Shown here: positions 12,581 through 23,247 of the stretch, piece by piece
Numbering within the stretch: position 1 is the first letter of the stretch
How the letters are laid out: the number at the start of each line of letters is the position of its first letter
Made by a program: the position numbers and the translations under genes
NCBI RefSeq assembly: GCF_023091745.1
Contig: NC_068913.1
Location: 32,680,501-32,744,500, forward strand
Length of the DNA: 64,000 nucleotides
Source: Budorcas taxicolor
Taxonomy: Eukaryota > Chordata > Mammalia > Artiodactyla > Bovidae
Direction: 5' to 3'
The notes under the pieces: generated by a model
Databases searched by the model: none
What the model was told of the DNA's origin: nothing
The model's input: the letters and a program-made list of their open reading frames with translations, nothing else

Positions 12581-13212
12581 TAAAGAAGGCTTAGCTTGGG
12601 GGCTCTAAGTTCAGGATGAAAATAGTCATTATTCCAGGCCGGTTATCATGAGCCCTGATTCTAACTTGAGCACAAAGTGCCTTCTGTCAGCTAATACAAC
12701 GAAAGGAGAAATGCCTTAGGAAGACAGTATGTGAGAGGTTCTCATCTACTGACAATCAGGCATGTTCTACCAAACAGTCAGTGCATGATGAGGAAACAGC
12801 AATTAAGAACAGCGTTGTTTTCAATGCAGGGCATGTAGTATGTACCACTCCGAGACGGTCATTGCAAAGTTTCTTAAATGTATTTGTTTATAAATAAAAA
12901 TTTTTCAACAGAAAATACATAAAACACTCATCTGAATGAAAATGAAAACCGTAAAGACCTCCAAGCTCCTCAGAAAAATAGTACGGACAGTGCTAAAGAA
13001 AGCAGGATTCAAACAACAATCACACTATAAAATTCAGCAGCATACCGTAGAGGTTAAGCAAAAATGGTGACTGCACACAGGCAAACAGGGAAGGAAAAAT
13101 AACTAGAAAATGACACCCAGGGAGAAGTGAGGTAGAGCAACAGTTCAATTTGTTTCCTTTTCAGCTTCTGTGAACAGGGTGTTATTTGTACAACAGGAAA
13201 TTCATCTAAAAG
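12581..13212. other. Spacer, possible 3' UTR of a minus-strand transcript
   Basis: No repeat is recognised. If the exon-like segment ending at 13213 is real, this would be its 3' untranslated region. No minus-strand AATAAA occurs close by, which weakens that idea. Confidence 0.25.
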
Positions 13213-13358
13213 TCAATCCTGTCTAAAGACTTTGTGGATCTTCTTCACATTCCCAAGCCGACTTTTACAGCCAGCACCCAAGGAATCCTGCCCAAAGCAT
13301 AACTTGCCCAGTTCCTTAAGAACTACATGAGCTGCTGTTAACACCCCAGCTCTTCTCT
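13213..13358 (-). other. Candidate terminal exon (speculative)
   Basis: On the minus strand a pyrimidine-rich stretch ending 'tctctccttttag' precedes an open frame of 47 codons ending in TGA at 13215-13213. The frame would start with a split codon. Translated, it begins RRAGVLTAAHVVLKELG. It lies downstream of the CpG-island start exon at 17637-17660 and on the same strand. No domain is recognised, no upstream exon is secure and the entering phase does not match a direct join to the start exon. A chance combination of acceptor and short frame is quite possible. Confidence 0.15.
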
Positions 13359-13439
13359 CTAAAAGGAGAGACAAAGGTGTGAGAAAACCCCACGCGGCGG
13401 ACACCTCCTTCTATTCAGTTTAAACTTGGTGTGTCCTTG

Positions 13440-13610
13440 ATCATGTCTAGCAGCAAGAGTCAGCCCCCTGCTCTGCAGACCGAGTTCTGATTCCGCTCCT
13501 TTTCTAGGCTACTCCAAGCAAATCAGTCTATCAGCCTTATCTTTAAAATGCAGATAATGCAACCTACTTCACATCACCACGGTGAGGATGAAATCTGTTA
13601 AGTACCTAGC
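13440..13610 (-). repeat. MIR SINE fragment
   Basis: Read on plus it shows the reversed MIR core: 'gttctgattccgctcctttt', an 'atctttaaaatgcag' block (reverse of 'ctgcattttacagat'-like text) and 'aagtacctagcacag' near 13596. Confidence 0.65.
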
Positions 13611-14151
13611 ACAGCACGACCTTCCTTGCAGGGTAGGGAGAAAGATGACTCTTAAGGTCTTCTCCTACCCTCAAAACTGAAGGCCGCCGAGGTCTTCCAG
13701 CTCAGAGCAGGAGCCAGCTGAACTCTGTCCAAGGCAGAAGAGCCAAGGAGCTCCAGAGTGATCTCTGACTGGGTCCTGGGAAAGAACAGTGTTTTAGGCG
13801 TCTCGGTTTCTTCCACTGTAAGTGACGTAATGCTTAGCACTCAGTAGCCACTAAAAGAACTAAGCCAGTCAGGGGGACTTTTGCTCATCAGCTGATGTTT
13901 ATGATGGCAGGAAACTATCAACTACTTGAACCAAAACTCTGGCCTCTTTTACTGTGGGACTTCACAACCTACTTTTCTGCCCTCTGCACAGGGCATTTAC
14001 TACAATAGGAGAAAATTATCCTGGCATGATAACTTCAGCTATATGCCAACTAGGCCTCTGAATGGTCCTATTTAAAAATTCCTACAGACCACTGCTTTTC
14101 ACAAAGAAAAAGAAAACGATCCCCAAAATATTTAATCTCTATTCCTCCCCA

Positions 14152-14360
14152 GGGCTTCCCTGGTGGCTCGAATGGTAAAGAATCCACCTGCAAGGTGGGA
14201 TACCTGGGTTCAATCCCTGGGTGGGGAAGATCCCCTGGAGGAGGGCATGGCAACCCATTCCAATATTCTTGCCTGGAGAATCCCCATGGACAGAGGTGCC
14301 TGGTGGGCTACAATCCATGGGGTTGCAAAGAGTCGGACACGACTGAGCAACTAAGCACAG
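14152..14360 (+). mobile_element. Bov-tA SINE
   Basis: A well-preserved copy: 'gggcttccctggtggctcga' head, 'gggttcaatccctggg' B-box region, and a Bov-A half ending 'gagtcggacacgactgagca'. Confidence 0.94.
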
Positions 14361-14877
14361 CACATTCTTCCCCAAGGAGCCTGTCTCGATTCCATTTTGA
14401 TGCATAAAGCTATGTCCTTTACAAATCAAAACTGTATCTTGGAGGTAAAAATTCTCTACTGTGGTTCACAGGGTAATGAGAGAATGCTTAAGGGCAGTTT
14501 AAAATCAGCATGCCTACACCACTCTATCTGAATGACCTTTCATTACTTCACTGCTCCTGAATGTTTAAGTCACATAAGTGTCTTACGGTCTTCTGTCCCA
14601 TACACCTGACCAAATTGAAACTGCTGTGCTGAGGTTTCTCCCGACCACTGAGAATTCAGCTCTTTTGTGGGTGGGAGGTCAGCAGTACATCAAAAGGAAG
14701 AACAAGTGGCCTTTTAAACACGGATTAAAATGACAGATCATTGTGTAGGCCTTCTAAGATGTCATAAATGACCGCCCTCTGTTACCAGCTTCCGGGGCTC
14801 TGGGCACATGTTTTAAGTCAGAGGATCAGATGAGTCCACTTTGTGGCTGTGAGATCACCATCAGAAAAATTCCTGTG
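14361..14877. other. Spacer, nothing recognised
   Basis: I see no repeat family, open frame of note or regulatory pattern in this stretch. Confidence 0.4.
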
Positions 14878-15002
14878 GGGAGGGAGGTGGGAGGGGACAC
14901 ATAGGTCTATGGCTGAATCATACTGATGTATGGCAAAAAATCATTATGATATTGTAATTATCCTCCTTAAAATGAATACATAAATTTTTTAAAAAGATAA
15001 AT
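14878..15002 (+). mobile_element. L1 3' terminus, severely 5'-truncated
   Basis: 'gggagggaggtgggaggg', 'tactgatgtatggcaaaa' and 'aattatcctcc' followed by an A/T-rich end match the last about 120 bp of ruminant L1, as at 46620-46745. Confidence 0.8.
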
Positions 15003-15134
15003 TCCTTTCCTCATCCAGACAGAATGCTCATGCAGTACATGAGATCATTTAGTATTATTTCGTTCTCTAAGGATCCCACAGGCACCCCAGTGCTAGAAGA
15101 GAGCAAAAAGATCACACCAACATTCAGGACCTCC

Positions 15135-15350
15135 CAGTCAATTCAGTCACTCAGTCGTGTCCGACTCTGCGAGCCCATGGACTGCAGCACGCCTGGTTTC
15201 CCTGTCCATCACCAACTCCCACGGCCTCCTCAAACTCATGACCATCGCGTCGGTGATGCCATCCAACCACCTCATCCTCTGTTGTCCCCTTCTCCTCCTG
15301 CCTTCAATCTTTCTCAGCATCAGGGTCTTTTCCAATGAGTCAGTTCTTTG
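15135..15350 (-). mobile_element. BovB LINE 3' fragment
   Basis: Reversed BovB 3' end: 'cagtcgtgtccgactctg', 'ctgtccatcaccaactccca', ending near 'ccaatgagtcagttctttga'. The fragment is 5'-truncated soon after. Confidence 0.9.
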
Positions 15351-17250
15351 ACTCCCAGGCTCTCTGCAAGAAAGCCAAGGCAGTCCCATCCTCCGGCTCC
15401 TGCTGCTGAGTGCTCTCAGTAAGGGACCATCCCCTAGCCTTTACTGGGCATCATTCCTGTCACTCAATACAAAAGCACAAAGACACAGTGGTCAGCCCAA
15501 CAAGGACTAGAGCCCATGGGAGGTGTGATCACTGTCAAAGGACATCAAATCTGACACACTGGTGAAGCTGCAGAAAAGCAGAGGCTAGAATGGAGTCCAC
15601 AGAGTTTAAACAAATGTCTTGTCTCCTCCCTGCCTACTTCCCTTTACTCAGAACACTGGGCCTAAGCTGCTTTACGGAAGCCCCTTCCAGCTCTGCACTT
15701 TGCAAGGGATGGAAATTATCTGCTGCAGGTGTGGGATTAAAACCCACTGCACACTGGGCTGAGCCTCCCTTCAAGGTGTGCTGGAGTGCTCACCTTGCTC
15801 CTCTGTGCAAGAGGTGGGGGTACAGGGAAGAGCCACATGAATTCAACACCTTGCTGGGCCTGAAATGTCCATTAAGTGCTTTTATTTGCAGTCACCTGGC
15901 CACCCGGTAGAATCATTCTCCACTCAGATAAGACTATAATATCCTCACACGTAAACTATGATGAACATTTCCACTGAAAAATATCCTAACACATCTTAAT
16001 TTGCACTGCCAATTAGGGGGTCTTCTGAGATGGAGGGGAAAAAAACCTGATCATCTTACAAAAAGTGACTTGCCCTAATGGGTGCATAACAGCTCTCGTA
16101 TAATTGGTGGCTTACCTCCACCTGTACAATTGGTTAAATAGTATTAACACTATGGAAAATTAGCCTCACTATTTGACAGTAAAGTGTTCATTTCCAAGTA
16201 CATATCCTGGGACATTTAAAATTTCCTATGCAGGAATTGTTATGTTGCACCACCAGAACAACAGGTCTTAGGAAGGATACACCATCAAGATACATTTTCT
16301 GATGAAATTCATAAGGGGCTGGAAGCTCCTTACAGAAGGGCTTAAATCCAGGAGAAACCCAAACCTCCTATAAGCCTAGGATACTAATTATATGGTGAGG
16401 GCCAGTGGTAAACATAAAAACATTAACTAAGCCTGTCCCACCCCTTCTTGAGTTAAGTCTTCCTTGTTTTTAATACCTCCCTTCTTTGGAGAAGTTTAAA
16501 AATACTCCTCAGAAACATTCACAACAGTAGATTTTTCTCAAGTGTCCACTTTCAGGAAGCCTTTCAGAAATCATCAAATGGTTATAGTGACCATCGGTGG
16601 CGTGACTGTGTGGCCAGACCCAGGCAGGTGGCAGTGTCAAGGCTCAGGTACCACCTTCCACTTCAGGTCTGCCAATTCTTGGGGAGGCCCAGTACCCAGG
16701 TGGAGAAAGGAGGTGAACACCAGCCAAAGGTAAGGAGGAAGCAGTGAGAGAGGTGTTCACAACGGCAAGAAAAACCCCAAGCCTCACACAAAGCATCTTT
16801 CGGGATCTCAGGAGCTACTTCCTTTCCTTTCTAAAACTTTTTTTAGTACATTTGAAAAAGTTTTGCTGCTTACCTCTGAATAAAATATGTGTATTCGTTT
16901 TTTACAAAGTCAAAAAGAAAACTGAGGCGAAGGCTACTTTCCCACCACCCACTGTAACACTTGGAACCTCGATAATGAAAATTTTAAGAAAAGACCTAGT
17001 TAAAACCACAATGGGTAACTAGGGTGATGCTGTATATATGATTTGGATCTTGGGGCTTTTTGTTTTTGAACCTGGACTAATGACGGTGCCAGTTCCCCCA
17101 AACAGTTACAAGTTCCTTGAAAACAATTACAAAAATTCTAGAACAAATACAAAAGCCATTCCTTACAAACTCCATTATCCAAGTTGAACTGCCTAATCCT
17201 CGACTGCTTTTGTTTTGTTTTAGAAAATTACACTTAAACTTAACCCCGTA
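15351..17250. other. Repeat-poor stretch left of the CpG island; possible intron
   Basis: Almost no recent repeats occur here. Several minus-strand donor-like sites are present: AAG|GTGAGC at about 15794, GAG|GTAAGC at about 16116 and again at about 16875. A plus-strand AAAG|GTAAGG lies near 16729. None is paired with a convincing acceptor and a recognisable peptide. This is where intron 1 of a minus-strand gene from the CpG island would lie. Confidence 0.35.
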
Positions 17251-18110
17251 CCAATCCCAGAGTGGGGTGCGCGCACAGAAAAAGCTTCCCCTTCCCCGTC
17301 CCACGAGCACTGCAAAAGCAGTTGCTGAGTCCCTGCGGCCTCGCCGCCGGCACTGCCCTCCAGTGCGTCCACTCCGGGGGCTCCTGGCCGCAGCAGCACG
17401 GCCTGCGACCCCGGAGGTCCCACCCGAGACGGCGGTGAGCGCCCGCGTGGGGCGCACCCGGCCTCTCCGCGCCCGGAGAACACCCGACACCCACCGCACA
17501 CACCTGCGGGGCACGCCCGCTCCACAACCAGGCAGCCGAGGGCCACGTTTCCAGCCCAAGGCGGGGAGCAGAGCCAGGCGCAAAGAGAAGGCAGACGTGG
17601 GCGCGTCCGGGCTGCGGCGGGCGGCCAGACCCTCACCTGCGAGCGCGTCGCCAACGCCATCCTTGCCCACGGGACTCCGGCCTCCGCCCAGCACGCGGCC
17701 ACGGGAGCCTGGCTCTCCAGGGGCCCGGCGCACGGAGAACGCCCGCGGCCGCGCTGCACGCTCGCCCCGCCCGGAGCTCCGGCGGGCCGGGGGAGGGGCG
17801 CACTCGGCGCCCGGGACAGGGGGAGCGCCCCGCGCCGCTCACTCGCCCCGCCGCGGCCGCCCGCGAGCTTCCGCTTACACAACCCAAACTTCGCGACCGA
17901 TGGATTTCGCTTCTCAGGCGGCGCAAGAAGGGCTGCAGCCGGGCTCCGCCCGAGGTGGCTGCCAATCTGGGGGCGCCGGGCTCCCCCCTGCAGCGGAGGG
18001 AGGGAGTGGAGCCGTCCGGCCGGGTTTCGCGCGGGAGAAATGAGAGGGGGCAGTCCCGGCGCAGCCTCCAGCTGGCACGCCCGACTGCGGCGCCCGCCAG
18101 ATCTTTGCAC
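17250..18110. promoter_or_regulatory. CpG island, probable promoter
   Basis: CpG dinucleotides are dense over roughly 850 bp, with GC far above both flanks. GC boxes of the 'ccgccc'/'gggcgg' kind and CGCG clusters are present. A further 'ggggcgggg' box lies at about 18224. It is the only such island in the window and is free of recent repeats, as expected of an unmethylated vertebrate promoter. Direction is inferred from the minus-strand start exon at 17637-17660; a bidirectional promoter is not excluded. Long open frames on both strands here come from the scarcity of AT-rich stop codons. Confidence 0.82.
17637..17660 (-). CDS. Putative first coding exon (8 codons), gene unidentified
   Basis: On the minus strand an ATG with A at -3 and G at +4 (good Kozak context) opens a frame reading MALATRSQ. 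It is followed immediately by CAG|GTGAGG, close to the ideal mammalian donor. The exon would end in phase 0. GC-rich sequence to its right on the plus strand would be the 5' UTR and promoter. A short first coding exon inside a CpG island is common, for instance in KRAB zinc-finger and small nuclear-protein genes. Eight residues do not identify a family. The start resembles the N-terminus of CENPW as I recall it, but no histone-fold exon was found to the left. Downstream exons are not established. Confidence 0.4.
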
Positions 18111-18908
18111 GGTTTATTCCAGGTAGTACCCTGGAGCGCAGAGCCTCTGAAGCAACCAGTGTCTCAGAGCAGGGAAAGCATTTTAGGGCTGCCTCAGAAC
18201 TTGTTTTGTTTCGTAGTTGTAAAGGGGCGGGGTTCCGATGCCTCTCAAAACATTTGCTTCAGGGCTCACTTTGCAAAACCGGTAACCCAGGCCCCTGAGG
18301 GTCGGGAACTGCAAACCTCCCTGGAACTTCAGACGGCCCGTTCTATACCATTGTACATGTAGGGCTTGCAGCCCCTCTAGACAGTTTTACAGGTCAGGAA
18401 GACTGACAAATATTGCCTGAGCAACTACTACTGTGTGTCAGGCTCTGTGTATACAAGCTGGGACAAAAAAACAGGCCCCTGCTCTGTTGGGAGTTTACAG
18501 GCAAGGAGCCAGCCACGGACGTGATACAAATGTAGTAATGATGTAGTTATAATTTGATTAATAATGAATCCACTTTAGTGATTATTAACCTTTACTTAAT
18601 AATAATGATGATAATTTCAGTAATAGTGATGCAAATAAATGTAAATGTGTTGTTACAATAGATGCCAGAAGTGAAAGGTAAGTGGTTCTATGGTGGTGTA
18701 AAATAGGGGGACTTAATTTGGCTAAGGTCAGGGAAGACTAGAGTTGAAGTATGAAGAGTGAAGAATTAAGCTGGTAGATGTTTTGGAAGCCTTGAAACAG
18801 GTATTAGGGAAGGTGGTAGATGATTGTCCTGAAGTCCTAGCAGGTTTTGCTACAAAGCTTCTCTAAATAGTTGGCTCTACAGATGTTTTGTTTTAATGCT
18901 ATATTTTT
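18111..18908. other. Island flank with an old mammalian repeat
   Basis: The segment from about 18395 to 18520 ('gagcaactactactgtgtgt', 'acaggcccctgctctgtt') resembles an ancient MIR/L2-type repeat of the 'tgtgccaggcactg' kind. The rest, AT-rich and with tandem 'taataat'-like text near 18540-18630, shows nothing recognisable. Confidence 0.45.
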
Positions 18909-19606
18909 TGACCTTCCTACACTGTTGGTGGGAATGTAAATTGGTGCAGCCACTACAAACAGTGGTATGAAGGTTCCTTTGAAAACTAAAAATAGAATAA
19001 CTGTATGATCCAGCAGTCCCATTCCTGGACATATATCTGAAGAAAATTCTAATTCAAAAAGATACATGCTCCCCAGTGTTCACTGAAGCAGTATTTACAA
19101 TAGTCAAGACATGTAAGTAACCTAAATGTTCCTTGACAGATGAATGGATAATGTGGTATTTATATACAATGGACTAGTACTCAGCCATGAAAAGAACAAA
19201 GTAATGCCATTTGCAGCAACATGGATGGACCTAGAGATTCTCACACTAAGTCAGACAAAGACAAACATCATGTTGTCATTTATATGTGGAATCTTAAAAA
19301 ATGATACAAATGAACTTATGTACAAAACAAACGGATCCACAAACAGAAAAACTTACAGTTACCAAAGGGGAAAAGGGGGATAAATTAGTAGGAGTTTAAC
19401 AGATACACACTACTACATATAAAATAGATAACCAACAAGGACCTACTGTATAGCACTGGGAACTGTATCCAATATCTTGTAATACCATATAATGGAAAAG
19501 AATCTGAAAAGATATATAGACAGATTGATATATAGATATACCTGCATCACTTTGCCTATACCTGAAACTAACACATCATAAATCAACTTTACTTCAATGG
19601 AAAAAA
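18909..19606 (+). mobile_element. L1 LINE 3' part
   Basis: It runs from 'cctacactgttggtgggaat' to the L1 3' UTR end. Left flank 'gctatatttttt' and right flank 'actatatttt' share a short duplication, suggesting a 5'-truncated insertion. Confidence 0.88.
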
Positions 19607-19847
19607 TACTATATTTTGGGGGGGAAAAAACCCACAACTTCCCAGACTGTAGAAATCCCAAAGTTGTTACTTATTGGGATTTATCCTTTTTTACTTGGAA
19701 TAATCAAGTTCTCATATGCTAGTGCTAACACTGAGTCACATTTGTGATAGCAGAAAATCTGTGGACTTGAGGCAGCTACAGGTCTGTTGAATCCATTAAG
19801 TTTCCAGGTGACTCTAATGAACAGGTATGTCTGAGGACCATTGCTCT

Positions 19848-20045
19848 AGTCTAGCTTGGCCTTGGCACAGTGAAGTCTTAAGACCAACAGTAACAGTATC
19901 ACCTGAGCTCTGGCAAAGAAATCCAAATTAGTGGGCCTCACCTCAGACCTACTGTATTGCAAACTCTGGGGGTGGGGCCCAGCCATCTGAGTTATGCTCA
20001 CATCCAGGTGATTCTGATCCTTACTTAAAGAACCACAATGGTTAT
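19848..20045. repeat. MER5A-like DNA transposon remnant
   Basis: 'agtatcacctgagctctgg', 'aaatccaaattagtgggcct' and 'ccaggtgattctgatcc' in order match the MER5 (hAT-Charlie) pattern of a non-autonomous element. Confidence 0.7.
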
Positions 20046-20204
20046 AATCTAAGTCAACTGCTGGAAGTTGAGTCACTGAGCTTCCTTTCTTTTAACCTGT
20101 AAAATGGGGAAACGGCATATCTGCCCAATCCATGCAACAGTGAACACATGTATCAGATGTGATTGTACTTTGAAAAGGCTAGGGTGGTGGACAGTTGTGA
20201 AGAG

Positions 20205-20425
20205 TACCAATAGTGATAATCCTGCCATTTATCAAATACCACGTTCTAGGAACTATTTATGCAATATTTCACTCAGTCATCGCTACAAACATCTGATGTA
20301 CATAATCCTATCCTCATTTTTTCAAATGAGAAAACAGGCTTTGAGGGCTTAAAAAAAACTTGCTCAAGGTGACCTAGCAGAGCCAAGTTAGAACTCGGAT
20401 GTCTCGAACTGCTGAGCTTTATATG
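20205..20425 (+). repeat. MIR SINE
   Basis: The core is preserved: 'tatcctcattttttcaaatg', 'gaaaacaggctttgagggct', 'acttgctcaaggtgaccta', then 'agttagaactcggatgtct'. Confidence 0.8.
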
Positions 20426-22299
20426 CCTCTCTTTGCCTTTATTCGGGTAGCCTGGTGCTCTGGAGAGGGTGAGTAATGGCAATAAAAGAAATTTACATTT
20501 TAATTAAGGAAATAGGAATGAGGTTCCCTACGGACTATCATCCCAATCTACTGATTTACTATGCCTGTGACTCTGGTTTATTCTCTCCATTTGTTTCTGA
20601 AAGTATTTTTTCATTGAAAGGTCACTTTTAGCAAGTTTTAGCAAAAATAGTCAATGAGCAATCGATAATAAGAATTGGAGTTTTATTTGAGTCAAACTGA
20701 AGACTGATTACTCTGAGAAATTGCTCTGGAGAAGCAGGGATTTTTTAGTCAGTTTTAAATTTTGTCAGAACAAAGAACAAACTTTAAGTCAGTCACAAAT
20801 ACATCTCTTCAAGGTTTCAAATAAACCAGACCAGCATGTACACATATACAGCATGCACAGGATGGCCTTGGCACCTAAGAAGGAAGTCTCTATCAAGTGA
20901 GTACTAGCGCTGGCATTCCAGGATGAAGGACATTTAATCCTTATTTTTAACATGGGCATTCTTTACTTCAGGTCAAGGTGTCCTTTTCTTTGATAACTTA
21001 AACGGTTACAATCTATGTTTGATAGGCCACAAACAGGCTATTTTAGTTAGCATAAAATTCAAGGTAACTCATTTATTAGCCAGAATGACTTCCCTATACC
21101 TCAATAAATAAATTTCTTTCATCACAAATACTCCTGCACCCTTTTCAAGAGTCTTCTTCCCCTCACCCCACCCCACCCACTTGTCTCTCTTTTCCAAAGT
21201 CCACACATGGTCAGGACTTTAATGTGGCTAAATTGTCCCATGTGGTAACTCTCAGCTGATAATCTGATCACCTTGTCCTTCATGGCTTTTGACAGTGACC
21301 TACATATCACATCTGGATTCTTCTACAGCTGTTGAGTCCAAGTGAGTTCCTGGCCTTGCTAACTGGAGCCCAGCCCTGGAAAATTTCTGACAGCATAAAA
21401 TTCAAGGTCTCATCTTAAGACTTAAATAATGAACACAGTAACCACAAATTCCTAGTTGGGTTCAGGAGACAGAATACAACATGACCTTTCTGACAGTTAC
21501 TCCCAAAGTAAATCCCAACTGTCTATGAGATGGACAAGAGGCCACCTACTCAGAAAGCAGGTTGAATAAGGCTTGTTACAGAATGTCATTTTGCAGGCAT
21601 AGCCTTCCCACACTTCTCTACTGAACAGAAGATGCACTGTTTCAATCAGACTCTGACCAAAGAAGCTAAAATGTTATATTTTAAGGCAAGTTTTTTGTTG
21701 TTTTTTAAGAAAAGCAACATACCAGCCCCCTTGTCTCTTTTCCACAATTGCTCCCTCTCCATCTTTCCCCTCCACTTTCTTCCTAAACTCTCCAAATTGT
21801 CAGGCACTTTATCTACCAGAGCTTACAGTTCTCCACAGAGCTCAAGAAAGGCTGAGAGGATTTCATATGTAAAGAGAAATCAGTTTTGCAATTCCTTAGC
21901 AAAGTTCAAAGATGTGATGGCCAGAAGCTATTATGCTTGATTCTCGAAATACACTTACCCCATTGTTGGAAGAAAAGTGAAGCAATCAAACAGAAACCAA
22001 GACAACAATAATAAGCTGTGGAGGTCTACTTTCTCAAAAACTGCTCATGTTCTATAGGCTATTAGTGCCTAGAATGTACTCATGGCCTAAAAACCATGTT
22101 CTAAGAAAAGGTAAAAAAGTGTCTATATTACAGCCAAAAAGGGAATTCAGCCACAAGGTAGAAACTGAAGAGGAAGGCAATCCAAGCAGACCATTTACTT
22201 GGCATCATAAATTTGTCTTTTGCTTTCTACTACTCCTATTAAAGGGAGAAAAAGGAATCTGCTGTATGACCTAGGGCTCAAACAACCTAGAGGTGGAAT
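20426..22299. other. Old unassigned sequence
   Basis: The stretch is AT-rich and the segment 20650-21420 looks like an ancient LTR or transposon remnant. 'agcataaaattcaaggta' occurs at about 21050 and a similar 'agcataaaattcaaggtct' at about 21393. I cannot name the family and see no coding signal. Confidence 0.3.
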
Positions 22300-22432
22300 G
22301 GTGAGGGAGGTGGGAGGGATGTTCAAGTGGGAGGAAACATGGGTAAACTTATGGCTGATTCATGTTGATAGAAACCAATGCAGTACTGTGAAGCAATTAT
22401 CCTTCACTTAAAAAATCAAAAAGAAAAAAGGG
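22300..22432 (+). mobile_element. L1 3' terminus, severely truncated
   Basis: 'gggaggtgggagggatgttc', 'atggctgattcatgttgat' and 'gtgaagcaattatcc' plus an A-rich tail match the ruminant L1 3' end. Confidence 0.75.
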
Positions 22433-22744
22433 GAGGCAAAATAAACTACTTTATTAGGCAAATGTCACAGGCTAAAATCAGCCTGTGAATTTTGAAGTTT
22501 AACTTCTGAGTAAAACTGTAAATGCTTGAAAGTGTTTAAGTGTCTTAACCCTCATCAGATCTTTTAACTAAAACCCTGGAATTGAGCCAAGCCCTTTGTG
22601 CTAATGGCCCCTGCTCCAGCATCTTGACTGCCCAACATGGCTGCTGAGCAACCCCATTCCAGATCTCCGCAGGCATCTGGTCATTGGAGATCTCTAACAA
22701 CCACTCCCTCTCCCACTTAGAGCTTCAAGTAAACACTGAGGTTA

Positions 22745-23245
22745 TTTTAAGTTCACATTGATGGGGTTCACAACAGACCATCCCAAATATGTCACTTAGG
22801 CATATTGGTTATTTTGAATTAGAGTTATTTGAGAAAACGCCAGTCCAAGAAGAACACCCTGACCCTCCTTTGTTCCCCTGAGAGCAGAAAACAAAACTCC
22901 CACGGGAAGGAGTCCTCCCCACTCAAAGGAGGGAAGGCATCTTACTCGGAGATAGGGAGAGGGCAGAGGAAGCTGTGTAAACAAACGCTTTTGTTACTTC
23001 TTCATTAGTCTGCTACTATAAGCCCAAACTGTTTTGTCAAATCTTCATAACTGATTCTTCACCTAAAAAGGTATATAATAGCCTGCTTCAGTCACTTCTG
23101 ATGTGCCATACCCATGAAACCTACATACATAAAAATTAAGTGTGGGTTTTTGTTGTCCTATTAATCTGTCTTGTGTCAACTTAATTATTATAACAGCCAA
23201 AAGAACCAAAAGCAACAGAAGGGAAATTTCCCTTCCCTACAACAT
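22745..23245 (+). mobile_element. MLT2-like (ERVL) LTR, decayed
   Basis: The 3' end pattern 'cctattaatctgtcttgtg' then 'ccaaaagaaccaaaagc' with a 'tttcccttccct' finish matches MLT2-type LTRs as recalled. A 'tatataatagcctgctt' TATA-like block lies upstream. No internal viral genes remain. Confidence 0.55.
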
Positions 23246-23247
23246 GC

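Noticed and set aside
15700..16900. Minus-strand exons ending at the donor-like sites near 15794, 16116 and 16875
   Set aside because: Each donor can be paired with some acceptor-like text, but peptides are unrecognised and such pairs arise often by chance.
17637..17660. Naming the start exon CENPW or a KRAB zinc-finger gene
   Set aside because: Eight residues are too few. No histone-fold exon or KRAB/zinc-finger exon was found to the left on the minus strand.
17077..18362. Open frames of 218-308 codons on both strands across the CpG island
   Set aside because: GC-rich DNA is poor in stop codons. The frames overlap on opposite strands, have Arg/Pro/Ala-rich content and contain the donor site, so at most a short exon is real.
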